DNA of 64,000 bases, from the NCBI RefSeq assembly GCF_003121985.1, contig NZ_QEWP01000001.1, positions 558,001 through 622,000 of the forward strand, in the 5' to 3' direction. Source of the stretch: Marinilabilia rubra (GTDB taxonomy: Bacteria > Bacteroidota > Bacteroidia > Bacteroidales > Marinilabiliaceae). The position numbers and the translations under genes are program-made. How positions within the stretch are numbered: the first letter of the stretch is position 1; each line of letters starts with the position of its first letter. Of the stretch, positions 49,862 to 58,994 are shown piece by piece. Below the pieces are notes generated by a model that ran no database searches, was not told the origin of the DNA, and worked only from the letters and a program-made list of their open reading frames with translations.

Positions 49862-50779
49862 ATGAATATTAAATTTTTTATATCTGCTGTTGTTTTATTC
49901 TCCCTTGCTTTTTTCGGTTGTGAGAAATATGATGATTACGTAGAGGATTACACACATTCTACTGTCTATTTCGGTGCTCAACACCCCCTCCGTACGGTGG
50001 TTGCAAGAGGTGATGATATGCAAATCAAACTTGGTGTGGTTTTAGCCGGTAAAAGGCAAAACAATGATGAGGAGTGGGTCACATATTCCATTGAGCCTTC
50101 TTTACTGGATGAAGTTAACCAAGACGAAGAGATGGATGTGCAACTTGAACTTCTTCCCGAAGAATACTATACCCTTGCTGATGAGAAGCAATTTACGATC
50201 CATAAGGGGGAACTTCTTGGTGAGATAGAAATGACCATTGATCATGATCTTTTTGTCTCTGATCCAAATGCAATGAACACTCATTATGCTTTGCCACTGC
50301 AGATCCAGGAGACTTCCGCCGACTCAGTTAACGCCACCAAAGATTACACCATTGTTGCGATAAAGTATATCAGTGAAAAGAGCGGTTACTATTATAGTAA
50401 GGGAGCTTATTATGAACTTGATGAAAGCGGTGAGCAATATGTTGATACATCAGAATTTTGGAATAAGGATCTGACAGAGAACGATTTTTGGTATCTGGAA
50501 ACGTTAGGTTTAGACAGTCTGGAAACATTGGATGAAGCGGTTTCAAGTGCTAGCCATGGCGTTAACCTCCGAATGAAAATTGAAGACAACAACCAGGTTG
50601 TAATTGAGCCTGTTGTGTTTTTTAATAATATTCTGGAAGGAGGAGGAACCTATGATCCGGAAAATAAATCTTTCTATTTAGACTTTAAGTACGAGCAGTT
50701 TGGTAACCAGTATCATGTGCTGGACACCCTTATTCAAATGCATGATCCTGAAAAAGATCTTCGTTTTGAAGAGTATTAG
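49862..50779 (+). CDS. DUF1735-like surface lipoprotein (SusE-position protein)
   Basis: 305 residues. Lipobox 'AFFGCEKY' (C20). The N-terminal half fits the DUF1735 pattern of PUL lipoproteins ('STVYFGAQHPLRTVVARGDD', 'LPEEYYTLADEKQFTIHKGE'), a beta-sandwich. The C-terminal half is acidic and less conserved, possibly a second glycan-binding domain. It occupies the place of SusE/F after a SusCD pair and is probably a surface glycan-binding protein. It is the last gene before a terminator. Confidence 0.8.
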   Translation: MNIKFFISAVVLFSLAFFGCEKYDDYVEDYTHSTVYFGAQHPLRTVVARGDDMQIKLGVVLAGKRQNNDEEWVTYSIEPSLLDEVNQDEEMDVQLELLPEEYYTLADEKQFTIHKGELLGEIEMTIDHDLFVSDPNAMNTHYALPLQIQETSADSVNATKDYTIVAIKYISEKSGYYYSKGAYYELDESGEQYVDTSEFWNKDLTENDFWYLETLGLDSLETLDEAVSSASHGVNLRMKIEDNNQVVIEPVVFFNNILEGGGTYDPENKSFYLDFKYEQFGNQYHVLDTLIQMHDPEKDLRFEEY

Positions 50780-50789
50780 TTTTTCAAAG

Positions 50790-50832
50790 GTAGAGGACTT
50801 CTCTATTCAGGAGATCCTCTACTGATTTTTTC
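50790..50832 (+). terminator. terminator of the SusCD operon
   Basis: Perfect 8-bp arms 50790-50797 / 50815-50822 are followed by a T6 run, 11 bp after the lipoprotein stop. It separates the transport operon from the sulfatase genes. Confidence 0.8.
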
Positions 50833-50889
50833 TGGCGTTTAGCTTTAAGTCAGAACAAGGACAGTTTATTGTGATACAATTTTATAATT

Positions 50890-52374
50890 ATGAAGAATAA
50901 ATTTTTGTACAAAACCTTTCTTGCTGTCTCAGTGGCAATATTTTTATTGTCCGGCTGTAAAACAAAGGGGACGGAAGAAAAAAAGAATATTTCTGAAAAA
51001 CCCAATATTATCTACATTCTGGCCGATGATGCCGGTTATGGAGATATTGGTGCCCTGGGACAGGAAAAAATTGAAACACCAAATATTGATCGCCTGATAT
51101 CGGAGGGTATGTTGTTTACAGAGCATTACAGCGGAAGCACTGTTTGCGCGCCTTCACGCTCTGCTCTACTTACCGGTCAGCACACTGGTCATACGGCTGT
51201 CAGGGGAAACCTGGAACTTCAGCCGGAGGGGCAGTACCCTCTTCCCAATGACCGAAAATCCATTGCTCAGGTGTTGAAGGATGCCGGTTATAAAACCGGT
51301 GCTTTCGGGAAATGGGGACTTGGTTTTATTGGCACTACTGGTGATCCCGTTAATCAGGGGTTTGATGAGTTTTATGGCTACAATTGCCAGCGAATGGCAC
51401 ATCGTTATTACCCCAATCACATCTGGCATAATGATAAAAAGGTCATTCTGGAAGGTAACGGTTGGGAAAATACCGAGGTTTATGCACAAGATTTAATCCA
51501 GGAAAAAACACTTGATTTTATTGATAAGAATCAGGAAGACCCTTTTTTCTTGTTTGTTCCGGCAGTATTGCCTCATGCTGAGTTGATTGTGCCTGAGGAT
51601 TCATTGTTTAATAAATATCTGGGCGAATTTCCGGATAAACCTTTTGTGAATAAACGGAAAGGCTCTGATTATGGCTCTGAAAATTTTGAGATCATTTTGT
51701 ATACTTCTCAGGAATACCCACTTACCACCTATGCTGCAATGATGTCCAGACTGGATGTTTATGTTGGTCAAATAATGGATAAAGTTGAAGAATTGGGGCT
51801 TGCTGAAAACACTATTATTATGTTTTCATCTGATAATGGCCCCCATCAGGAAGGCGGTAATGATCCTGATTTCTTTAATAGTAACAATGGATTCAGGGGC
51901 TATAAAAGGGATCTTTACGATGGAGGTATACACGTGCCCTTTGCAGTGTCCTGGCCTGGTGTGGTTAAGGAGGGAAGCCGTACAGATCATATTTCTGCAT
52001 TCTGGGACGTCCTTCCTACTTTCTGTGATATTGTAGATTCAGATATCCCGGAAAATACTGATGGAATTTCTTTTCTACCTACTTTGCTTGGCAATCCTGG
52101 TGAACAGAAAGAACATGATTACCTCTATTGGGAATTTCATGAAAGAGGAGGAAGACAGGCAATTAGAATGGGGAAATGGAAAGCCGTACGCTATAATGTT
52201 TTTAAGGGTAACAGGCCTATTGAATTGTATGATCTTAGTGTTGATCCCCGGGAACAAAACAATTTGGCCGGAGACCATCCTGAAATCATAAAGAAAGTAA
52301 AAGAGATCTTTGAAAAAGCAAGGACAGAGTCGGATATTTTTAAATTTCAGGCTAAAACCGTTGCCGGAGATTGA
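50890..52374 (+). CDS. S1-type sulfatase, lipoprotein (CAPSR motif)
   Basis: 494 residues. Lipobox 'FLLSGCKT' (C23). Formylglycine residue C86 in 'TVCAPSRSALLTG'. Metal residues D46-D47 in 'ILADDAGYGDIG' and 'SSDNGPHQEGG'. 'TGAFGKWGLG' gives the conserved active-site Lys. C-terminal S1 subdomain 'ELYDLSVDPREQNNLAG'. This arylsulfatase-A-like architecture is typical of exo- or endo-acting carbohydrate sulfatases. It is anchored by lipid, probably facing the periplasm. First of four sulfatases in the right part of the PUL. Confidence 0.92.
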   Translation: MKNKFLYKTFLAVSVAIFLLSGCKTKGTEEKKNISEKPNIIYILADDAGYGDIGALGQEKIETPNIDRLISEGMLFTEHYSGSTVCAPSRSALLTGQHTGHTAVRGNLELQPEGQYPLPNDRKSIAQVLKDAGYKTGAFGKWGLGFIGTTGDPVNQGFDEFYGYNCQRMAHRYYPNHIWHNDKKVILEGNGWENTEVYAQDLIQEKTLDFIDKNQEDPFFLFVPAVLPHAELIVPEDSLFNKYLGEFPDKPFVNKRKGSDYGSENFEIILYTSQEYPLTTYAAMMSRLDVYVGQIMDKVEELGLAENTIIMFSSDNGPHQEGGNDPDFFNSNNGFRGYKRDLYDGGIHVPFAVSWPGVVKEGSRTDHISAFWDVLPTFCDIVDSDIPENTDGISFLPTLLGNPGEQKEHDYLYWEFHERGGRQAIRMGKWKAVRYNVFKGNRPIELYDLSVDPREQNNLAGDHPEIIKKVKEIFEKARTESDIFKFQAKTVAGD

Positions 52375-52645
52375 TTAAATATCTGGTTTCAGGACAAGTT
52401 AATTTGTGTTTCAAAGGAAATTTTCCCTTTGTAATAGCGAATTATAGAAATAAAGGGGCTTTAGACTGTCATAATTAGAGCCTGTCTGTAAAGTAAGTAA
52501 AGTTTGTTTTTAGTCATGTGTCTGACCAAGAAGTGTCAATTGCAATCGTAACACATCAAATGATACTTTTTGGAAAGACACTAATTGGTCGGTTTTTCTA
52601 ACAGGAAAGGTCAATTCTTAGTATTAGAAAATTAAATTTTTTGGA
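52375..52645. other. intergenic region with repeat-like element, copy B
   Basis: The segment 52514-52582 (TCATGTGTCTG block to ATGATACTTTTTGGAAAGAC) resembles the minus strand at 26506-26592. It overlaps an imperfect inverted repeat, 52524-52537 / 52577-52590 (12 of 14 paired). No transposase gene or target duplication is visible. Confidence 0.4.
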
Positions 52646-54103
52646 ATGAGAAAAAATGGCTTTGTAATTTGGGTAATAGCAGTCCTCATAGGATTATCAT
52701 ATTATTCCTGTAATTATTCCAGCGGCAAGGATCTTCCTGCTGATTCTCCAAATGTTGTTTTTATTCATATTGATGACCTGGGATGGGCCGACCTGGGTTA
52801 TATGGGAAGTGACTATTATGAGACGCCCCATATTGATAGGTTAGCCTCTGAGGGCCTTGTTTTTACCAATGCCTATGCTGGAGCTGCCAATTGTGCTCCA
52901 AGCAGAGCATGTCTGTTGACCGGAGAAAATACACCCCGTCATGGAGTTTATACGGTCAGCCCCTCAGAAAGAGGGAATTCAAAAACCAGGAAGCTCGTTC
53001 CAATTGCGAATACCGACAGTATTCTTCCATCTAACTTGACATTGGGGCATTTATTTAAAAAAGCCGGATATGAAACATGTGCTATTGGAAAATGGCATGT
53101 CAGCAGAGATGCATTGAACAATGGGTTTGACATAAACATTGCCGGGAGCCATCAGGGAAACCCGGGCAAAAATGGCTATTTCGCACCATTCAATGTTCCT
53201 CTTGATCATAAAGTTGAAGGAGAATATCTGACTGACAGGCTGACAGATGAAGCCATTAACTTTATTGAATCGAACCGGAGAAGCCCTTTCTTTTTATATA
53301 TGTCTTATTATACTGTGCATACTCCTTTGCAAGGGAAAGAAGACCTGGTTAAGAAATATGAAATGAAACAGGGGCATAACGGGCAGGATAATCCTACCTA
53401 TGCAGCGATGGTCGAGGCCATGGATCAGAATGTTGGCCGGATATTAAATCGGCTTGAGGCTTTGCAGCTCGAGAATAATACAATGGTTGTGTTTCTTTCT
53501 GATAATGGAGGTATAAGGGCTATTTCCAATCAAGCTCCGTTAAGAGGGGGAAAAGGATCTTATTATGAGGGCGGAATACGGGTGCCTATGATTGTTAAGT
53601 GGCCTTCTAACGTTTATCAGGGCGTTACAGAAGAGCCTGTCGTTAATTTAGATTTTTTTCCAACTTTTCAGTCTGTGCTGAATGTTGATTTAAATAAGGA
53701 GACTCTGGACGGAGTTGATCTTACTCCCCTGTTTGAAGGAAAAGAATTAAAAAAACGACCATTCTTTTGGCATTTTCCTATTTATTTACAGGCATATAAC
53801 CCTTCGGAAGATCAAGGAAGGGATCCACTGTTTAGAACCAGACCTGGTTCTGTGGTAAGATATGGAAATTGGAAGCTGCATCAATATTTCGAAGACGGAG
53901 GACTTGAGTTATACAACCTGCTTCAGGATCCCGGAGAAACTAAAAATCTGGTACAACAAAAACCGGATAAAACCAGGGAGCTAAAGCAATTACTTGAGAA
54001 ATGGAGGGAAGAACTTGATGCACCAGTGCCAGATAAGCCAAATCCTGATTTTGATCCGCAATTTGAATCAAAGCGGATTGAAAAAGCCCTGGAAAAGAAA
54101 TAG
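52646..54103 (+). CDS. S1-type sulfatase (CAPSR motif)
   Basis: 485 residues. The N-terminal hydrophobic segment ends 'LSYYSCNY', with a possible lipidation Cys at 22. Formylglycine residue C83 in 'ANCAPSRACLLTG'. Metal residues D43-D44 in 'IHIDDLGWADLG' and 'LSDNGGIRAIS'. 'CAIGKWHVSRD' supplies the Lys and His. The layout with 'PLRGGKGSYYEGGIRVPMIV' matches the large S1 group that also includes the sulfatase at 58995. It is preceded by a 271-bp gap with a repeat-like element and followed by a strong terminator, so it is likely its own unit. Confidence 0.92.
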   Translation: MRKNGFVIWVIAVLIGLSYYSCNYSSGKDLPADSPNVVFIHIDDLGWADLGYMGSDYYETPHIDRLASEGLVFTNAYAGAANCAPSRACLLTGENTPRHGVYTVSPSERGNSKTRKLVPIANTDSILPSNLTLGHLFKKAGYETCAIGKWHVSRDALNNGFDINIAGSHQGNPGKNGYFAPFNVPLDHKVEGEYLTDRLTDEAINFIESNRRSPFFLYMSYYTVHTPLQGKEDLVKKYEMKQGHNGQDNPTYAAMVEAMDQNVGRILNRLEALQLENNTMVVFLSDNGGIRAISNQAPLRGGKGSYYEGGIRVPMIVKWPSNVYQGVTEEPVVNLDFFPTFQSVLNVDLNKETLDGVDLTPLFEGKELKKRPFFWHFPIYLQAYNPSEDQGRDPLFRTRPGSVVRYGNWKLHQYFEDGGLELYNLLQDPGETKNLVQQKPDKTRELKQLLEKWREELDAPVPDKPNPDFDPQFESKRIEKALEKK

Positions 54104-54138
54104 ATTGTTGTTTGATTGAAATTAATATTATGGAAAAC

Positions 54139-54188
54139 AGAGCTATGAGTTAGGGTTAATACTAAAAAACTCATGGCTCTTTTTTTTA
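54139..54188 (+). terminator. rho-independent terminator
   Basis: 13-bp arms with one mismatch (54139-54151 / 54168-54180), then T8. It lies 36 bp after the sulfatase stop. Confidence 0.9.
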
Positions 54189-54235
54189 TGTGTTTTCAGT
54201 TAATGTTTTATGTTAATTAGGTAAAAAGCTTTGTT

Positions 54236-56212
54236 ATGAGGAAAATTATAGTCTGTCTTGTTTTAACTTTAATATTTAGTTATGCAGCAGATGCGAAATC
54301 AGGAGAAAAAAATCAGGAGAGACCGAATTTCTTATTTTTAGTGATTGAGGATACCTCTCCATATCTTTTGCCTCCATATGGCAATGAGGATATTAAAACA
54401 CCCAATCTGGATTTTCTGGCGAAAAACGGAGTTGTTTTTTCCAAGGCATATTCAAATGGGCCTCAATGCTCTCCAGCCAGATCTTCTTTGATTAGTGGTA
54501 GTTACAGTACTACTTATGGAAACGATTGGCACAGAAATCCCCACATTGTTCCCGGCCAATATTTCTTCCCGCAATATTTGAGAGAGGCAGGATATTTTAC
54601 TGTAAATGCGGGTAAAACCGACTACAATGTTACCAAAGATGTTCGACGGGAATTTTATCCTGTTGCCTGGGATAAGATGAGTGGGTATCAGTCAAAAACA
54701 GGTAAACCAAATGCTTCGTATAATGATGAGGAGCGTAATGGACGTCCTTTTTTTGCTCAGTTTAATAATATGACGACCCACATGAGTCGCATGACTTCCG
54801 TCTCAGTTGAAAACAGAGAGGCTTCAAAGCTAAATCCTGATTCCGTGAATCTTCCGCCTCATGTTCCCGATCTGCCAGATGTAAGAGCAGATTATGCTTT
54901 GCATTTGGATGGCGTAAGCGATGCTGACAAATGGGTTGGCTATTTTATTGAGGATTTAAAAGAAAAAGAATTATTTGAAAATACGATTATTTTCTTTTTC
55001 TCCGATCACGGTGGGTGTTTGCCACGTGGAAAGGCCTTTGGTTATAACACGGGTTATCAGGCCGGACTAATTATTTCAGCACCTCCCAAATGGCAACACT
55101 TATTACCTGAGAAACCCGGTTCTGTTTCAGAGAGAATTGTGGAATTTGCTGATTTCGGACCTACTTTACTCAGCGCTGCCGGGGTGGAGCCTCCTGACCA
55201 TCTTCAGGGTAAGCCTTTCATGGGTGAACATGAAACAGAAGAAAGGGAGTATGGGTTTTGTTTTCGCACCAACACTGAAGATCATTTTGATCCCTCCCGA
55301 TCTGCTTTTTCTAAAAAGTTTCAATACATAAAGTTTTATACCCCTTACAAAATTCATGCTTTACGGCAATCTTTTCAATGGGGTATGCCTGCACAATTGG
55401 CCTGGGATAGTTTATTTCTTGCAGGGAAAACGAAACCACAGCATCGACAGTATTATGAACCCAAACCAAGGGAAATGCTGTTCGATATGGAAAAAGATCC
55501 CTACTGTCTTAACAACCTGGCCGATGATCCTGAATATTTTTCAGCTCTGAAAAAGCACCGGAAACAGGTTTTCTCACATGTTAGAGAAACCAAGGATCTT
55601 GGGTTTTTTCCCAGGGATGTAAGGGATGACTTTGTCAGAAAGGGCATTTCGTTATATGAGTGGATTCGTGAGGAAGATTATCCGCTGGATTCTTTGTATG
55701 ACCTGGTCGAAAGGGCTTCATGGCCTTCAATTGAAGACGTGGATTACTTTTCTGAAAATTTATCCCACTCCCGTCCGGAAATGAGGTTTTGGGCAGCATC
55801 AGGACTGGCCTATCTTTTCCAGCAGGGGCATTTTTCGAAAGTACCTGTTGAAGGTTTAAAAAAACTTTTAAATGATGATTTTCCAAGTGTTTCGGCTCAT
55901 GCTGCAATGGCTCTTGTTTATTGTGGTATGGTTGGCCAGGGGATGGATACGCTTCTTGGTCAGGCTGCCGATGGAAATAGTTTTGCATGGTCGGCCATTG
56001 AGAACCTTGGAGCCCTGGCTCAACCGTATGTTTCTGACATCGCCGAAATTGCTGAACATCCTAAAAATCGTTCAGTAGCTTTTTCAGCCAGAAGTGTGTT
56101 GATAAACTTTGGCGAATTGACCATGAAAGATTTGATAGATGACAAAGCAGAACAGAATTTTATTAAGAATCAAAAGAATAGAATTGAGCATTGGGCACCG
56201 ACTTTGCCTTGA
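54236..56212 (+). CDS. S1-type sulfatase, sulfamidase-like, with helical-repeat C-terminus
   Basis: 658 residues with a signal peptide (1-20). Formylglycine residue C78 in 'PQCSPARSSLISG'. The metal site reads 'VIEDTSPYLLPPYG' (E38-D39, not D-D). 'FFSDHGGCLPRGK' forms the second metal site. HEAT-like helical repeats lie at ~500-650 ('MRFWAASGLAYLFQQG'). It shares layout and the 'IEDTSP' variant with the sulfatase at 11564, but has the ordinary C-x-P-x-R maturation motif. The next gene is again an FN3-bearing hydrolase, repeating the gene order of the left module. Confidence 0.9.
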   Translation: MRKIIVCLVLTLIFSYAADAKSGEKNQERPNFLFLVIEDTSPYLLPPYGNEDIKTPNLDFLAKNGVVFSKAYSNGPQCSPARSSLISGSYSTTYGNDWHRNPHIVPGQYFFPQYLREAGYFTVNAGKTDYNVTKDVRREFYPVAWDKMSGYQSKTGKPNASYNDEERNGRPFFAQFNNMTTHMSRMTSVSVENREASKLNPDSVNLPPHVPDLPDVRADYALHLDGVSDADKWVGYFIEDLKEKELFENTIIFFFSDHGGCLPRGKAFGYNTGYQAGLIISAPPKWQHLLPEKPGSVSERIVEFADFGPTLLSAAGVEPPDHLQGKPFMGEHETEEREYGFCFRTNTEDHFDPSRSAFSKKFQYIKFYTPYKIHALRQSFQWGMPAQLAWDSLFLAGKTKPQHRQYYEPKPREMLFDMEKDPYCLNNLADDPEYFSALKKHRKQVFSHVRETKDLGFFPRDVRDDFVRKGISLYEWIREEDYPLDSLYDLVERASWPSIEDVDYFSENLSHSRPEMRFWAASGLAYLFQQGHFSKVPVEGLKKLLNDDFPSVSAHAAMALVYCGMVGQGMDTLLGQAADGNSFAWSAIENLGALAQPYVSDIAEIAEHPKNRSVAFSARSVLINFGELTMKDLIDDKAEQNFIKNQKNRIEHWAPTLP

Positions 56213-56344
56213 TATTTTGAAGCTAAACTCTCTTTTTGCAATGAATTGAATATAAAGTAATTGGTAGGAAAAAACAAGGATGTTGTCTTGTGGGTGCTTT
56301 GCCCGGCCTTGCAAATTAATTGTTTACCAATAAAAATAGATTTT

Positions 56345-58957
56345 ATGGATCATAGATTATATTTCTTAAGACAAGTTGTTTTTTTAGCTTTATTTACCAT
56401 ATGCTTTTCTTTGAATGCAGGAAATCAATCTCATAAAACAGGTTTTCTCAGAATTCAAACTGAAAGTGGTCGTGAGATAGAGCAAGGCGTAAGTGGATTT
56501 AACGTAAGAATAGCTGATAGCCCCTGGAATTATACTCATCCTGAATTTCGAAATGCTGTTCATACGCTTAAACCCGGCTGGTTGAGGTACTTTTCAGGAA
56601 CAATGGGTGATGCTTTTAATAGTGCTACCGGCCTTTACGATAAGGATTATGCCTGGATGTTTGATAAACAGGATCAATACTTCCGGGGATATGCATTTAC
56701 TGATGTTAAAGGGCCTCACCGAATAGTAGATTTATACGATTTGCTGGGGGAAGTTGGTGGTAAACTCGTAGTCACGATCAATGGATTTTCCGAAACACCC
56801 GAGGTTGCCGGTGAGCTGGCACGTTTTTGTAAAAACAATAACATAAAAGTGGAGGTATGGCAGTTTTGCAATGAGCCTTATTTCTATGTTCCACATCGTG
56901 ACCGTTTTTGGTGGAATGACGGGTATGACTATGCCTTAAAGATGAAGCCTTATGCGGAAGCAATCCGGGAGGTGTTTCCTGATGCTAAATTGGCATTGAA
57001 TTATACATGGGATGGAATATGGGGATTCATGAAGGAGATCCATAAATATCAGGAGAAGAATGGCGCCTACTGGGATGTGTTTTCCAAGCATTCTTATGCT
57101 CCCCATATTGGGGGAAAGGAATCATTTCAGAATGCATATAAACGCGGAAATACCCGTATCATTAGTGCAACATCTTCAAAAGCCATGGATAATATTGAGG
57201 CTTATACCCGGGAGGATGTGCCTATGTTAATTACTGAATTTGGGGTGTGGAACCGTCCATTAAACGGAATCTATTCCGGTATTTACTATGTGGAATATAC
57301 CTTGCGACAGCTTCAGCATTCTAATGCTTTTCTTATTGGTAGCCATGAGATTAGTAATAAATATGTTCCTGAGAAGAATTTGAATAAAGTTGTTTTAGAC
57401 GCTTATTACAGTGGAAAAGAAATTGATACCGACACTTTAAAAACCGGGGGTACTCTAAATTATGATGGCAAAGGTGTTAAAATAATGCATGAGGCAACCA
57501 ATAATAGTGATTTCACCTGGGATGTTGAGGTAAATGGCGCTCCATTGGTTGAAGGTCTTAAAAATAAGGAAGTTTCCGGTGTTTATGCGCGGGCGTTCAA
57601 AGGGGTTGAAGGACATAATTATCTGGTGGTCACCAATCGCTCCGGTGAGGATTGTTTTTTTGATGTCTGGTTAGGAGATGAAACTCTGGAGGTAGATATG
57701 GAAAGAACTTTTATGGCCTCTGAAAAAGCTCAAAATAAGGATTTTGATATTAAAACAGATCATGTCAACTCTAACAATGTGGAAATCCCGGCCTATTCAG
57801 TAGTTCTTTTAAAATGGGAATCAAAGGAGAAAACTGCGCCGTCAAAATCAAGAATTTATAAATCATCAGTGGTTGAAGACGGAATAGAGTTGAAATGGTG
57901 GAAACGAAACTCTGCAGATAAATATGAGGTGTTTGCAGGAGAATCATCCGATAATCTAAAAAAGGTTCACTCAGTCGAAGATGGTTCGAATAGTTATGTT
58001 GTTAAAGGGTTAAAGCCTGATACGAAATACTATTTTGCGATTGAATCCATTAACCGGAATGGACACAGTGGTTTGTCTGAGACAGTGAGTCTCACTTATG
58101 AAAAACCTGAAAAACCTGAAATTTTTAAAGTTGCACGTAGAGATACAACCATCACTGTTATGTGGAAAAGTGTGCCGGATGCCAGTGGGTATAAGGTGCG
58201 CATTAAGCCTGAGGAAGGAAATGAAATCGTATATGATGCTGAAAATGTTTTTGGTTATAGAATTTCAGGATTGAATTATGATGAAGAGTATTCTGTTTCT
58301 GTCTCGGCATACAATGGTTTAGGGCAGGGAGATTACTCTCCTGTACAGACCGTCATCTGTAAAGAATTTCTACCCATTCCTCCCAGAAATATTTCGGCTA
58401 AAGAGACCCCTAAGGGAAGTATTGCGCTGCAATGGGTGCATCAGGATACGATAAATCCGGGGGTGAAATACAGGTTGTTCCGGGGAACCGATCCTTCAAA
58501 TATGAAAATGATAAAGGAGGAAATTTCCGGAAATCATTATTTGGATGAAAGTGTAAAGCATGACAGGAAATATTTTTATACTGTAAAATCCTATAATGAT
58601 GCCGGAGAGTGTAATTTCCATCCTAATATTGCCACAGTTATCAGCAATGATGAGATTGTAAGCATTGAAATTGTCAATATTGAGAAAACTGAAGCGGCAT
58701 TTAAAATAGAAGTTTCATTTGAAAATGTGAAAACCGATGGAAATGTTGAATATGGTGTTGCATTAAGTGATATATCCTATTTGAATGTAGAGGAAGATAT
58801 TTTCAAAACCTCTGAAGTCTCTGGTAATTCATACACCATAGAAATTCCATTTTCAGAGTTGAAAAAGGGACGAACGTATGCTATTCGAGGTGTGATTTTC
58901 ACCAATGGAAGTCCTGTTTACAGTCTTCCTCCTCATAAAAATATTTCGGTTGAATAA
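56345..58957 (+). CDS. clan GH-A-like glycoside hydrolase with FN3 domains, no T9SS tail
   Basis: 870 residues from ATG 56345, which gives a proper signal peptide ('MDHRLYFLRQVVFLALFTI...'); the longer frame to 56261 adds an unlikely leader. The TIM barrel with accessory beta domain (~35-490) has candidate acid/base E177 in 'WQFCNEPYFYVPH' and nucleophile E298 in 'LITEFGVWN'. Three FN3 domains (~495-780) and a last beta-sandwich (~785-870) follow. It is a clear paralogue of the protein at 13596 ('GFNVRIADSPWNYTHPEF' against 'GYNVRIADSPWNFNNEVF'). It lacks that protein's N-terminal binding module and T9SS tail, so it should stay in the periplasm. It lies between two sulfatase genes. Confidence 0.75.
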   Translation: MDHRLYFLRQVVFLALFTICFSLNAGNQSHKTGFLRIQTESGREIEQGVSGFNVRIADSPWNYTHPEFRNAVHTLKPGWLRYFSGTMGDAFNSATGLYDKDYAWMFDKQDQYFRGYAFTDVKGPHRIVDLYDLLGEVGGKLVVTINGFSETPEVAGELARFCKNNNIKVEVWQFCNEPYFYVPHRDRFWWNDGYDYALKMKPYAEAIREVFPDAKLALNYTWDGIWGFMKEIHKYQEKNGAYWDVFSKHSYAPHIGGKESFQNAYKRGNTRIISATSSKAMDNIEAYTREDVPMLITEFGVWNRPLNGIYSGIYYVEYTLRQLQHSNAFLIGSHEISNKYVPEKNLNKVVLDAYYSGKEIDTDTLKTGGTLNYDGKGVKIMHEATNNSDFTWDVEVNGAPLVEGLKNKEVSGVYARAFKGVEGHNYLVVTNRSGEDCFFDVWLGDETLEVDMERTFMASEKAQNKDFDIKTDHVNSNNVEIPAYSVVLLKWESKEKTAPSKSRIYKSSVVEDGIELKWWKRNSADKYEVFAGESSDNLKKVHSVEDGSNSYVVKGLKPDTKYYFAIESINRNGHSGLSETVSLTYEKPEKPEIFKVARRDTTITVMWKSVPDASGYKVRIKPEEGNEIVYDAENVFGYRISGLNYDEEYSVSVSAYNGLGQGDYSPVQTVICKEFLPIPPRNISAKETPKGSIALQWVHQDTINPGVKYRLFRGTDPSNMKMIKEEISGNHYLDESVKHDRKYFYTVKSYNDAGECNFHPNIATVISNDEIVSIEIVNIEKTEAAFKIEVSFENVKTDGNVEYGVALSDISYLNVEEDIFKTSEVSGNSYTIEIPFSELKKGRTYAIRGVIFTNGSPVYSLPPHKNISVE

Positions 58958-58994
58958 AGTGAAATTTTATTTTTTGGCAAAAATTTGTTTGAAA

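Noticed and set aside
56261-56344. Longer N-terminus of the FN3 hydrolase
   Set aside because: The extra 28 residues precede a complete signal peptide that begins at ATG 56345.
58905-58994. Longer N-terminus of the last sulfatase
   Set aside because: It would overlap the hydrolase gene and displace the lipoprotein signal that begins at ATG 58995.
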